Assembly: GCA_045603225.1 (NCBI GenBank)
Contig: JAZULT010000055.1
Span: forward strand, 1-64,000
Direction of reading: 5' to 3'
DNA: 64,000 bases
Source: RGIG9115 sp045603225
GTDB taxonomy: Bacteria; Bacillota; Clostridia; UBA1381
Shown: positions 25,409 through 33,599 of the stretch, piece by piece
Layout of the letters: the number at the start of each line of letters is the position of its first letter
Position numbering within the stretch: the stretch's first letter is position 1
The notes under the pieces: model-generated
What the model saw: only the letters and a program-made list of their open reading frames with translations
Told to the model about the DNA's origin: nothing
Databases searched by the model: none
Made by a program: the position numbers and the translations under genes

Positions 25409-27703
25409 TCAAATTTCTGTGATTGGTATTTCTGACAATGTATCATTTTGAAGCTTTAAGGTTTTAATTTCAAAGTTTTTTAAGCTTATCTTGAACTCTT
25501 TTTTTCGTATAGTAAGAATTATGTTCTGCGGGTTCCCGGATGATTCAAAAACTCTTAAAACTATACTGTCATCAAACTCAGAGTGTTTTATTGCACTGAT
25601 TTTAACTGTGTCTGAATTTACACTAAAATAAGAATTTTCAGTTTCTGCGACTCCGTCGTGATTTGCTTCTACAATTACTGTAGGAAGATTTAAAAAGCTG
25701 TCTTCACTAATAGCTTTACTAAAGTCTACACGAAGTTTTCCCTCGTTTTCGCCTTGTGACAGATGATCAAAATCTAAATCATAGTCAAGCTCTCTGATTC
25801 TTAAATCACCATATATTGCACCTCTTAAAACTGTGAGACACAATGTTTTGTCAATCATATTGTATGAAAAGATGCTGTCGCAAATGATATTAAAATCCGA
25901 TGCTTTAAGGCTGGCACCCATAGGCATATCACGTTTATTTTCATCTCTTTTTATGTACCCGTAAGGCACGCTTGCAATATGAGAATTTTCTGAAACGTCG
26001 CTTTCAAACTTTAATACATAATGCTTTTCGTTCCAGTTTACCTTATAGAAAATATCAAAATATTCTTCATTTCTATAGAATGTGTAGTACATAAAAAGAA
26101 GAGAGTTTTTGAATTTGTAATCAAATTTTATAACTGTTCTCAAAATACCTGCTTCTATGACCTTTGCGCTTAAAAATTCAAAAGTTTCAGCCTTTTCATT
26201 ATATCCTGAAATGTTAAAACACCATGTGTCTCCGTCGTCAAAGTGGCATTTTGGGTGCATCAAGTTTTTAGCAAGAACCTTATTTTTTGTTTTGTCAAAA
26301 ATTCGGTTTATGCATCCTGTTTTTTCTGATATTTCAATTGTCATATTATCGGTCTCGATGAAATACGGATTGATTTCATTGTTCGTCAAATCCTCTTCAG
26401 TTTTAACCACAACAAAGGTCTTATATCCACAAGGCGGAATTTCAGCCTTGAAAACAAATCTGGAACGAAATCCGGGAATTGCCGATTTTGCAAGGATAAC
26501 CTGACATGGAATAACGTTACCTTTTTCATCCTGAAGAGCAATTCCTTTGTCATACCACGGGAATTCATGTGCCCATTGAACCTCCGTTTCAATAAAACCG
26601 CAAAAAGCATCGGAGTTTAAATTCCAGATGACAAGATTCCATATATCGTCGGGATTTTTTCCAATTGTTTTTATGGATTTTGTGATTTTTTGCAGAGAAA
26701 AATGCTTTATTTCATTTGCAGTTGAAATTGCACGTCCTAAGGAGTTTTTTGCGTCAAAGTACGCTTCTTTTATGCTTGCACCGCCCAAAATATCATGAAA
26801 CTGATTAAAAAGAATATCGTGCCAACACTTTTCAAGGGTTTCTTTTTTCATACTTTCTGCAATAACAGATGCTTTTTCAGCGTTTAAAACAGAGTATTCT
26901 GCTATTCTATTCAATTTTTTTATGGACGGATGATTGGAATATGGTCCGAAATCTCCTGTTAAAAGTTCATCCGATACGGTGTAATTGCAGTCATTATGCT
27001 CGTCAAAGAATCTTGAAACTGTTGAAAATTCTGCGTTTTCTGTTTCATTTATCTCAGCGATAAGCTTTTTTGTGGGTGCGCCTCCGTGGTCTGTTACACC
27101 GTAAACTATTAAATTATCAGCTGTCTTATCCGATTGAGCTTTTACTGCATCTGTAACTGTTTTACTATATGCCTGTTCAATTCTGTAGCTTAAGATTTCA
27201 CTTCCGTCTATACCCCGCCATTTAAAAAGCTGAGAATCAAGCGTAAAATGAGGTTGTTCAGGTCTTACGAAGCAATAGTTTTTAATATGGCTCTTTGCTA
27301 AAATTTGTGGTAATGCAGGACTATGACCGAAGCTGTCGATATTAAAAATAGTATCGGAAATTTTCCCGAAATTCTCCTTTAAATATTTTTGTCCGTAAAG
27401 TCCTTGTCTTGCATAGCTTTCGCCCGTTGCTGAGTAGCAGTCCGGCTGAACCCACCAGCCTTCGCATATATCCCAGCTGCCTTCGGCTATTCGCATTTTT
27501 ATCTCTTCAAACATTTCGGGGTCGGTATTCTTTATCCACTCAAATACGGGTGGGGTTGCAAAGGAATAGATGAAGTTTTCGTCTTCTTTCATCCTGTCTA
27601 ATGCCGAGCGGAAAGTTGCTCTTATTGAAGACAAAGCCTCATCCCACTTCCAGAGCCACACGGGATCGAAATGAGTGTTTCCTATCATATATAATTTTTT
27701 CAT
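25409..27703 (-). CDS. GH38 alpha-mannosidase
   Basis: This 764-residue cytosolic enzyme is a retaining, zinc-dependent glycosidase that removes alpha-linked mannose. The N-terminal catalytic domain shows the zinc pair H11 and D13 in GNTHFDPVWLW and the nucleophile D123 in NIDSFGHSPALPQIL. A helical middle domain follows, with HDILFNQFHDILGG near residue 295, and then the beta-rich C-terminal half. There is no signal peptide. Seven bases upstream is the stop codon of a truncated gene whose end supplies the GAAAGGAA ribosome site. The gene was once downstream in an operon and may now lack a promoter. Its exact linkage specificity is unknown. Confidence 0.88.
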   Translation of the reverse strand: MKKLYMIGNTHFDPVWLWKWDEALSSIRATFRSALDRMKEDENFIYSFATPPVFEWIKNTDPEMFEEIKMRIAEGSWDICEGWWVQPDCYSATGESYARQGLYGQKYLKENFGKISDTIFNIDSFGHSPALPQILAKSHIKNYCFVRPEQPHFTLDSQLFKWRGIDGSEILSYRIEQAYSKTVTDAVKAQSDKTADNLIVYGVTDHGGAPTKKLIAEINETENAEFSTVSRFFDEHNDCNYTVSDELLTGDFGPYSNHPSIKKLNRIAEYSVLNAEKASVIAESMKKETLEKCWHDILFNQFHDILGGASIKEAYFDAKNSLGRAISTANEIKHFSLQKITKSIKTIGKNPDDIWNLVIWNLNSDAFCGFIETEVQWAHEFPWYDKGIALQDEKGNVIPCQVILAKSAIPGFRSRFVFKAEIPPCGYKTFVVVKTEEDLTNNEINPYFIETDNMTIEISEKTGCINRIFDKTKNKVLAKNLMHPKCHFDDGDTWCFNISGYNEKAETFEFLSAKVIEAGILRTVIKFDYKFKNSLLFMYYTFYRNEEYFDIFYKVNWNEKHYVLKFESDVSENSHIASVPYGYIKRDENKRDMPMGASLKASDFNIICDSIFSYNMIDKTLCLTVLRGAIYGDLRIRELDYDLDFDHLSQGENEGKLRVDFSKAISEDSFLNLPTVIVEANHDGVAETENSYFSVNSDTVKISAIKHSEFDDSIVLRVFESSGNPQNIILTIRKKEFKISLKNFEIKTLKLQNDTLSEIPITEI

Positions 27704-27709
27704 AATATT

Positions 27710-27865
27710 TTAGTTTCCTTTCAGCTCTATTATAAGCACTGCCGGCTCTAATGGCTTTATCTCGGTATTTACCGTGATGTTATTTTTATCTGCCGCAAAA
27801 TCACATTCTTCAAGGCTGCCGCAAGGCGATAAAAGCTTAACCGATTCAACACAGCCGCCAGCATA
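27710..27865 (-). pseudogene. C-terminal fragment of a lost gene upstream of GH38
   Basis: The minus strand is open for about 50 codons ending AVLIIELKGN-stop, with GGCVESVKLLSPCGSLEE upstream. It is coding-like: good codon usage and a stop codon 7 bp before the next start. The 5' part is cut off at the dispersed repeat beginning at 27867. I do not recognise the family; a beta-rich C-terminal domain of a glycosidase is likely. Confidence 0.6.
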
Positions 27866-27866
27866 T

Positions 27867-27899
27867 AAATTACAATTTACCTGTTAAGTTAATGACATT
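27867..27899 (+). repeat. Dispersed short repeat, copy 2
   Basis: This is a 33-bp unit, AAATTACAATTTACC then TGTTAAGTTAATGACATT, nearly identical to 33503-33535. It sits exactly at the break of a truncated gene. Confidence 0.7.
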
Positions 27900-27930
27900 T
27901 CGGCTTTATTTGCTTTTTCATAACCTCCTC

Positions 27931-28102
27931 CTATTTCACAGAGAGTTCAACTTCAAGATATTCTATCGCTTTCTGAGCATAGAAATAACTTCCTAAATTC
28001 TGTGGATGTGTCCCGTCCGGTAACCACATATTCCATGGAATAATTCTTTTTTTAACTTTATCGTATGCAGCATTTGCCCTTATTTCTGTTTCAATTTCAA
28101 TT
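27931..28102 (-). pseudogene. C-terminal fragment of an SGNH/GDSL esterase
   Basis: The minus strand encodes IPWNMWLPDGTHPQNLGSYF followed by YAQKAIEYLEVELSVK-stop. DGTHP carries the Asp-x-x-His dyad (block V) that closes the SGNH-hydrolase fold. Only about 57 codons remain. The N-terminal catalytic Ser block is absent and the fragment begins at the stop codon of the lyxose-isomerase gene. It was probably an acetyl-esterase acting with the neighbouring sugar genes. Confidence 0.65.
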
Positions 28103-28775
28103 ACCTTACGGATGGATACTCATTTCCTAAAAGATATAATGGTAACTCATCTTCTTCAATCTCAGGGAATCTTCCGGTTGGCTCGTAAAAACGATTATCT
28201 ACCCTGTCATCATTTACCTTTGATACTTCTCCGAGGAGTGTCTTTCCACCCTCAGCCCAAAAAGAATGATACATTCCCTGCTGTATAGAAATACTTTCTC
28301 CCGGTTTTATTCTGACTTCGCTTCCTGCTTTCACTGTGAAATGACGACCATCCATATATATATCCACATCAGTATCAGCAAATTGTTCATCTTCGGTTGA
28401 ATTATAAACCTTTACTATCAAATCTCCGCCACCGCGATTGATAATATCCTCCATTTTACTCCAATGGAAATGGTATGGTGTCACTTGACCTTCTTCTACT
28501 ATAAGCAGCTTTTCTGCATATGGTTTTACATATTTTTTGTCACTGAAATTTCCATTTCTGATTGTAAACATCAAAAGACCAATTTTAAAGAAATCACCCG
28601 AACCAAAATCCGTAATATCCCAACCAAGCATATTATCTCTGATTTCATCATACTCATGTCCTTTTTCTTTCCATTCTTCCGGGCTCCAAAAAGCAAAAGG
28701 CGGTAATTTAAAGTTCATTTCGTTGATGAAATCAACGGCTTCACGCATAATTTTATTTAACTCAGATCTTTTCAT
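28101..28775 (-). CDS. D-lyxose ketol-isomerase family cupin
   Basis: This 224-residue cytosolic sugar isomerase matches the D-lyxose isomerase family, which interconverts D-lyxose/D-xylulose and often D-mannose/D-fructose with Mn. The cupin metal site is visible as TPYHFHWSKMEDI (two His and a Glu) and a later His in QQGMYHSFWAE. I start at the ATG at 28775, after AAAGAGGA, instead of an in-frame ATG further upstream that would overlap the promoter. With GH38 alpha-mannosidase downstream, mannose may be the real substrate; that is inference. The divergent AraC gene shares its promoter region. Confidence 0.85.
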   Translation of the reverse strand: MKRSELNKIMREAVDFINEMNFKLPPFAFWSPEEWKEKGHEYDEIRDNMLGWDITDFGSGDFFKIGLLMFTIRNGNFSDKKYVKPYAEKLLIVEEGQVTPYHFHWSKMEDIINRGGGDLIVKVYNSTEDEQFADTDVDIYMDGRHFTVKAGSEVRIKPGESISIQQGMYHSFWAEGGKTLLGEVSKVNDDRVDNRFYEPTGRFPEIEEDELPLYLLGNEYPSVR

Positions 28776-28802
28776 AGTAAAATCCTCTTTTCTTTTTTTC
28801 GA

Positions 28803-28831
28803 ATTATAACATTTTTGTATTGACAATGCAA
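28803..28831 (-). promoter_or_regulatory. Promoter of the lyxose-isomerase gene
   Basis: The minus strand has TTGCAT, 17 bp and TATAAT. Its -35 overlaps the -35 of the divergent AraC promoter, so one regulator could control both. Confidence 0.65.
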
Positions 28832-28848
28832 GTAATTTATAGTACAAT
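28820..28848 (+). promoter_or_regulatory. Promoter of the AraC-family regulator
   Basis: TTGACA (28820-28825), 17 bp and TACAAT (28843-28848), overlapping the divergent promoter at 28803-28831. Confidence 0.65.
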
Positions 28849-28923
28849 AATAAGACAAATTTTAACATTTAATAGGGGAATAAACGAAAAATATTACACT
28901 TAGAATAGGAAAGTGAAAAACAA

Positions 28924-29733
28924 ATGAACTATTATGCTTTCAGTACATCTACGCAAAGGGAATTTCAATGCGAGTATATGATTGATGTTTTTTGCATAAT
29001 TCATGTACACGGATATTTTGAACTGATTTTTGTGATTGATGGAGAAATCGATATACAGACCGAAAATGCTGATATTACTTTGCGTGCAGGGGATATGACC
29101 ATTATTATGCCTTATGAGGCTCACGGATTAAAAACCTTAACAAAATCAAAGATTCTGGTGATGGAATTCCCGATAGAATATGTATCCGAATACAAAAAGG
29201 TTTTTGAAGGAAAATCCTTTAAAACTCCGGTTGTGAATATGAGCGAGTTGCTTAAAGGTTTAATTTCTGAACTCATAAAGGAACGAGATAAAGATGTTTT
29301 TGAGAAAAAAGCTATAATATACCGTTCTGTTTCTGAGATTATGAAAAAATCTGAGCTTACAACGGTCGATGCTGTCCCGAACGATATTATCAGAAAAACA
29401 GTAAGGTACATATCGGAAAATTATGCAAATGATCTCAGCCAACAAAAGGTGGCATCCGCAATTGGTGTTTCAGCGGTACATTTAAGTCGTGTTTTGAGCA
29501 GACAGCAAAATTTCGGATTTGTTGAAATTGTGAATTCTGCAAGAATAAAAGAAGCGAAAAAGCTTATGGAAGAAACTGATATGTCTGTTACGGATGTAGC
29601 ATTCATGGTTGGCTTCGGGAGTATCAGAAATTTTAACCGTATATGCAGGAAATATTTTAACTGTACACCGAAGGAATTAAGAAATCCGGAAAAAGTAGAG
29701 TTTATGACAAAAAAAGAAACAATGCAAATTTAG
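28924..29733 (+). CDS. AraC-family transcriptional regulator
   Basis: This 269-residue sugar-responsive regulator has an N-terminal cupin-like sensing domain (about 10-90; IHVHGYFELIFVIDGEIDI). The C-terminal pair of helix-turn-helix motifs spans about 155-255, with QQKVASAIGVSAVHLSRVL and VAFMVGFGSIRNFNRICRKY followed by NCTPKELR. It is transcribed divergently from the lyxose-isomerase gene, whose promoter its own overlaps. The likely job is to control the mannose/lyxose genes and itself. Confidence 0.9.
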   Translation: MNYYAFSTSTQREFQCEYMIDVFCIIHVHGYFELIFVIDGEIDIQTENADITLRAGDMTIIMPYEAHGLKTLTKSKILVMEFPIEYVSEYKKVFEGKSFKTPVVNMSELLKGLISELIKERDKDVFEKKAIIYRSVSEIMKKSELTTVDAVPNDIIRKTVRYISENYANDLSQQKVASAIGVSAVHLSRVLSRQQNFGFVEIVNSARIKEAKKLMEETDMSVTDVAFMVGFGSIRNFNRICRKYFNCTPKELRNPEKVEFMTKKETMQI

Positions 29734-29751
29734 TCTGAATGACACTAAAAT

Positions 29752-29790
29752 AAAAAAACCGCCAAATGCTGAAAATCAGCATTTGTGCGG
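29752..29790 (-). terminator. Terminator of the tRNA-like small transcript
   Basis: On the minus strand a stem of AAATGCTGA with TCAGCATTT, closed by CCGC/GCGG, is followed by seven Ts. It ends a roughly 95-nt transcript starting near 29842 and may also slow the AraC transcript. Confidence 0.75.
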
Positions 29791-29796
29791 AATTTC

Positions 29797-29845
29797 TGGC
29801 ACCCCCAGCGCGAGTCGAACGCACGATTTGCCCTTAGGAGCAAAA
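29797..29845 (-). other. tRNA 3'-half-like sequence ending in CCA
   Basis: On the minus strand the sequence contains CTCCTAAG, a perfect five-pair T-arm (GTGCG, loop TTCGACT, CGCGC), then TGGGGGTGCCA, which matches an acceptor 3' strand, discriminator base and encoded CCA. There is no matching 5' acceptor, D-arm or anticodon-stem partner. Instead TTTGCTC can pair with GGGCAAA. It is either an attachment-site remnant left by an element that integrated in a tRNA gene or a small RNA with a tRNA-like end. Confidence 0.6.
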
Positions 29846-29848
29846 CGT

Positions 29849-29877
29849 ATCATATCATATAAAAATATTTTTGTCAA
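29849..29877 (-). promoter_or_regulatory. Consensus promoter in front of the tRNA-like sequence
   Basis: The minus strand has TTGACA (29872-29877), exactly 17 bp and TATGAT (29849-29854), so transcription would start at the edge of the tRNA-like unit. Confidence 0.75.
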
Positions 29878-29965
29878 TATAAAATGTAATTATTTATTTA
29901 TATTGTCGAAGGTAATAAAAATGTAAATCTGAGGCTGTGAAAAAAAGTTTTTGGATAGTGATATG

Positions 29966-29989
29966 TCCGGGCTGAATTATCCGCCCGGA
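29966..29989 (-). terminator. Hairpin downstream of the hydrolase-like gene
   Basis: On the minus strand TCCGGGC pairs with GCCCGGA, just after the stop at 29997. The T-run is some 20 bases further on, so terminator function is only likely. Confidence 0.4.
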
Positions 29990-29996
29990 TATACAT

Positions 29997-31676
29997 TTAT
30001 CCCTTCCAGGAAGGATTGAAGCTGCTTATATCACAGCCGTTTAATGAAAGTGTTCTGTAGTATGTAAGAACATCATCAACTTTTTTATCTTCATTATTTA
30101 TAAATCTCATTGAATTATACTCACTAAGATTCCATACCATATGATTAGTGTTCCATGAATTGAATTTTTTTACATCAAGTTCTTTCATTTTTTCTACGTA
30201 ATCATTGAATACCGTAAGAGAACAGTGAACCCATGGCATGATATTATAAACATCAATTCCGTATTTTTCAAGCTCCTGATATTCTTTTATATGTGAAAAT
30301 GCTATGTCTGGTCTTGTTCCGTAGTTTCTTCTGATGATTTCGGTATCCTGACTTTTTCTGATATATTTATCCATGTCAATTGTTCCGTCATCGGCAAGAC
30401 ATCCGTCAAGGTCTTCATATGTTTCCATATCTGACTGAGAAGCGGAATCTATCAGTCCCTGAGATGCCCATGCTTCTACATCAAGTCCGAGATGCTTTGA
30501 TGTAGCAAGTCCGTAGTCTGTAAGGACGTTTATTTTAATGTGCGGTTCAAGACGGTTACGGAGGTTTCGCATAAATTCTGTCATGAATTCACACCATACT
30601 CCATGTAACCTTTTGTCTGTTATCGGAAGAATCTTCGGATTAATACCCGGATACAGCTCTTCAAATCTGTCCAGGACAGGCTGTTCGAATCCGATATGGA
30701 TACCTCTTATGAATATAAGGCTTACACCGTCAAATCCGTAGCTCATGTCGTTAAGGATATGTTCAATCATATATTCCTGTGTTTCCGGATATGCGTACGA
30801 ACATACGTTTATTGTTCTGCCGTCTCTGTTTTTACAATAGAGATGCTTGTTTTCAGCAAAGAAATTTTTGTTAAAAAATTTCGGACAGGGAGGTGAAATA
30901 AAGTTTCCTGCACTCATTCTGAGACCGGCATAGATTTTAAGACCTATTTCATGTCCGTATTCAATTTGTCTTTTATACAGTTTTGCGGCATCGAATTTAT
31001 TTCCCTGCCATTCGGGCGGTATATGCTCCTGAAACGGAAGATGCGTATCATATTTGAGTTGGTCTCTGTATATAAATGTTTCTATCTGACAGAAATCTAT
31101 ATTTGAGTTTTTCAACGCATGAAGCTTTATAAGTGTTTCATCTATGTTTTCAAACTTTTCTTCTGAATACTGATCTGTATCTATATGCCCATGAATACAT
31201 CTTACCGGCTCCGAATTATAATTTTTAATTTCTTCGTCACCCATTTTTTCGCATCTTATCCATACAAGATTTGATGTTTGTTTTCTGTATGTATCGGGTT
31301 TTTTAAGGATAATCTGTTGCCCTGTAAGGTCGGCACTTTTCCAGTAAAATTCCTGCATATATTCATATTGCATCCATGGAGTCGGATTGCCCTGAGGCGG
31401 AGTTCTCATTCCTGTAAAGCATAAGTCATCTGTAAGCTTTATGTGTGTATATGTGTCATTTCCAATATTTATCATACAACAATATATACGATGCCACCCT
31501 TCCAGATTGATATCAAGCATAATATTTTCGGGATTCACTCCTTCAGGAGTAATAAGAAGATTACCTTTTCCGAGTTTTGTTTCGTATGGAATACTTGTCC
31601 ATTTTCCTTGTTCATTTTCTTTGGAAATTATATTTTTATTTACTGCGATTTCCGGTAAATTGAGAAATAATGCCAT
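29997..31676 (-). CDS. Putative TIM-barrel glycosidase-like protein, family not recognised
   Basis: This 559-residue protein lacks a signal peptide. The first 170 residues look beta-rich. The rest alternates strands and helices as a TIM barrel would: DFCQIETFIYRDQL, EIGLKIYAGLRMSAG, MSYGFDGVSLIFIRG, KINVLTDYGLATSKHLGLDV and YGIDVYNIMPWVHCS. Acidic residues follow several strands, as expected of a hydrolase, but I cannot name a known family or catalytic pair. It has its own promoter and is divergent from the PL11-like propeller gene. A cytosolic role in sugar-oligomer breakdown is inferred from position only. Confidence 0.6.
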   Translation of the reverse strand: MALFLNLPEIAVNKNIISKENEQGKWTSIPYETKLGKGNLLITPEGVNPENIMLDINLEGWHRIYCCMINIGNDTYTHIKLTDDLCFTGMRTPPQGNPTPWMQYEYMQEFYWKSADLTGQQIILKKPDTYRKQTSNLVWIRCEKMGDEEIKNYNSEPVRCIHGHIDTDQYSEEKFENIDETLIKLHALKNSNIDFCQIETFIYRDQLKYDTHLPFQEHIPPEWQGNKFDAAKLYKRQIEYGHEIGLKIYAGLRMSAGNFISPPCPKFFNKNFFAENKHLYCKNRDGRTINVCSYAYPETQEYMIEHILNDMSYGFDGVSLIFIRGIHIGFEQPVLDRFEELYPGINPKILPITDKRLHGVWCEFMTEFMRNLRNRLEPHIKINVLTDYGLATSKHLGLDVEAWASQGLIDSASQSDMETYEDLDGCLADDGTIDMDKYIRKSQDTEIIRRNYGTRPDIAFSHIKEYQELEKYGIDVYNIMPWVHCSLTVFNDYVEKMKELDVKKFNSWNTNHMVWNLSEYNSMRFINNEDKKVDDVLTYYRTLSLNGCDISSFNPSWKG

Positions 31677-31703
31677 AGTAATTATGCTCCTTTTTTTTCG
31701 AAC

Positions 31704-31732
31704 ATTATAACATACTTCATTTTAAATGTCAA
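31704..31732 (-). promoter_or_regulatory. Promoter of the hydrolase-like gene
   Basis: The minus strand has TTGACA, 17 bp and TATAAT, 28 bp before the start at 31676, with AAAAGGAGC as ribosome site. Confidence 0.8.
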
Positions 31733-31842
31733 TTGGAAATTCCTATACACATTTCCGGACAATTACAATTCAAATTCATATTTTTTTCGCTAAAAGTGTA
31801 TCGTATTGTACAAATGTGAATGAATTAGTGTAGTATTTAACA

Positions 31843-31870
31843 TTTACATTCAAATTCAAAAATGCTATAA
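31843..31870 (+). promoter_or_regulatory. Possible promoter of the propeller gene
   Basis: TTTACA (31843-31848), 16 bp and TATAAT (31865-31870) lie 30 bp upstream of the start. The -35 is weak. Confidence 0.45.
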
Positions 31871-31900
31871 TGAGATAAACGATGAATGGGGGGATTGTAT

Positions 31901-33292
31901 ATGAGCATCAAATGCTTGAAAGAATTTGATTTATGCATTGAAAATCCTGATTATTTCGGGATTGTACCGGTAAATATGGGTGGGGGAAAAAAGGCTTATT
32001 TCTGTGCATATTCCGGTGATGATGTAGATCCCGGAGAAGAGTATTTTTATTTTCCTGAGGACACAATGAAATTTGCACTTTTTGATGCTGACGGAAAAAG
32101 ACTCTGGACAAAGGATTTAGGTAAAGCCGTTATACCGGGAACATGGTTCTGTCCTGCACTTCCTCTTGATCTTGATAAAGACGGTATTGATGAAATTTAC
32201 TTTGTAAATAATCTTAATCCCAAGGCACCGCTTTCTATGGTAAACAGACGGCTTGAAGCCATTTCTCCGATTAACGGTGAAACAATCGGACAATGGGAGT
32301 GGCCTATGAACACATTTGATGACAGACTTTCCCTTTGCTACAGATTTTATCTTGTTGCAGGGTATTCTCACGGAGACCCCGTCCTTGTTACCTGTCAGGG
32401 AACCTACGGAGATATGTATCTTCAGGGTTACGGTCCCGGAATGGTAAAAAAATGGGACAGAAAAATACCCAAAGATGAAGGCGGTCCTAAAGCGAGTCAT
32501 CTCACACCCGTTATTGATATAAATGATGACGGTGTTGATGAGCTTTTCTGGGGAGAACGTCTTATCAGTCTCGAAACCGGAGAGGATGTTTTCTGTTTCG
32601 ATAGATCCTTTGAAGGGCACTCTGATATAATAATGCCGTTTGTAAATTACGATACCGGTAAAAAGTATCTGTATACTGCAAGAGAAGATCCTGAATTTGA
32701 ACCGCCCAGAGTTGTTACATTTGATGCCGAAACAGGTGACGTTCTCTGGACAGCCCTCGAAGAAGGACATATGCACTACGGATGGCTCGGTGTTTTCGGA
32801 GATGAGCAGAACGTAAAAAGAGTAGCCGCTGCAACACGGTTCATTCAGCATATAGGAGCAAGCGGTAATGAAATTACCGGGCAAGAGCAACATTATTATG
32901 ATGCATTCACCGGAGAGGAATTAAATATTATCCTTCCCTTCCAAGGATATGATGCAATGCCCATTGACATAAACGGTGACGGATTCTCTGAATTTTTCTG
33001 TATGTCAGGTGAGCACGCCGGAAGCATCTTCGACCGACACGGCAATCTGCTTTTCAAAATTGACGGTGAATTCAAATATCCCAGAAGTGCACGTCTTATT
33101 TCAGAAGTTCCTTGCGAACAGCTCATTATAAAAGACAATCGCGGTCATGTCCAAATATATGGAGATGACGAATCCCGAGGCAGTAAAATATTTAATTACA
33201 AACATGAATACAAAGGGTATCACGATTTTTGTGAAAGGCTGATGTTATCGGGGTATAACAGAATCTTAAGCCACAGTATGTGCTGCATCTGA
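31901..33292 (+). CDS. Cytosolic PL11-like calcium beta-propeller
   Basis: This 463-residue protein carries three DxDxDG-type calcium loops, DLDKDGIDEI near 92, DINDDGVDEL near 207 and DINGDGFSEF near 350, spaced as blades of a beta-propeller. That pattern and the surrounding strands resemble family 11 rhamnogalacturonan lyases and FG-GAP propellers. There is no signal peptide, so a role on imported oligomers is likely. I start at the ATG at 31901 after GGGGGG. The last 25 or so residues diverge from the paralogous relic at 17251 and run into a repeat-rich segment, so the C-terminus may have been replaced by an insertion. Enzymatic activity is uncertain. Confidence 0.6.
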   Translation: MSIKCLKEFDLCIENPDYFGIVPVNMGGGKKAYFCAYSGDDVDPGEEYFYFPEDTMKFALFDADGKRLWTKDLGKAVIPGTWFCPALPLDLDKDGIDEIYFVNNLNPKAPLSMVNRRLEAISPINGETIGQWEWPMNTFDDRLSLCYRFYLVAGYSHGDPVLVTCQGTYGDMYLQGYGPGMVKKWDRKIPKDEGGPKASHLTPVIDINDDGVDELFWGERLISLETGEDVFCFDRSFEGHSDIIMPFVNYDTGKKYLYTAREDPEFEPPRVVTFDAETGDVLWTALEEGHMHYGWLGVFGDEQNVKRVAAATRFIQHIGASGNEITGQEQHYYDAFTGEELNIILPFQGYDAMPIDINGDGFSEFFCMSGEHAGSIFDRHGNLLFKIDGEFKYPRSARLISEVPCEQLIIKDNRGHVQIYGDDESRGSKIFNYKHEYKGYHDFCERLMLSGYNRILSHSMCCI

Positions 33293-33478
33293 ATAAAATC
33301 GCCCATATCACTACTGAAACAAACAGGGCGGTACCGACGTACAGCACCTGTTTGCCTCAGCAGCAATCTGAACGATTTTATTTCAGATGCAGGCATATGA
33401 ATGAATGCCATATCACTACTGAAACAAACATAGCGGTACTGATGTATAACTTAGCTGAATTTGCCTGACAGCAAGCTG
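33283..33478. repeat. Composite direct and inverted repeats
   Basis: Two direct copies of about 70 bp begin CATATCACTACTGAAACAAA at 33304 and 33409 (period 105). In addition GCATCTGAATAAAATCG near 33286 is mirrored by CGATTTTATTTCAGATGC at 33373-33390. The first part overlaps the end of the propeller gene. No ORF is credible. It looks like a mobile palindromic element. Confidence 0.6.
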
Positions 33479-33535
33479 AATTGTAATTTATCGCTCTGTG
33501 ATAAATTACAATTTACCGGTCAAGTTAATGACATT
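33479..33535 (+). repeat. Dispersed short repeat, copy 3, with 14-bp hairpin
   Basis: AATTGTAATTTATC (33479-33492) pairs perfectly with GATAAATTACAATT (33500-33513). The 33-bp unit shared with 25256 and 27867 runs from 33503 to 33535 and ends AAGTTAATGACATT. Confidence 0.7.
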
Positions 33536-33599
33536 GACCGACATCCTGTGTATTAATCACAACAATAATACCAATCAGAAAGGAATAAAATAAAATAAG

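Noticed and set aside
29797..29845. Functional tRNA gene
   Set aside because: Only the T-arm and acceptor 3' strand are present; the 5' acceptor, D-arm and anticodon stem are missing.
32117..32893. 258-codon minus-strand ORF
   Set aside because: It is antisense to the propeller gene, whose calcium loops are plainly coding. No family or ribosome site.
33283..33535. Complete insertion sequence
   Set aside because: There is no transposase ORF; only repeats and hairpins are present.
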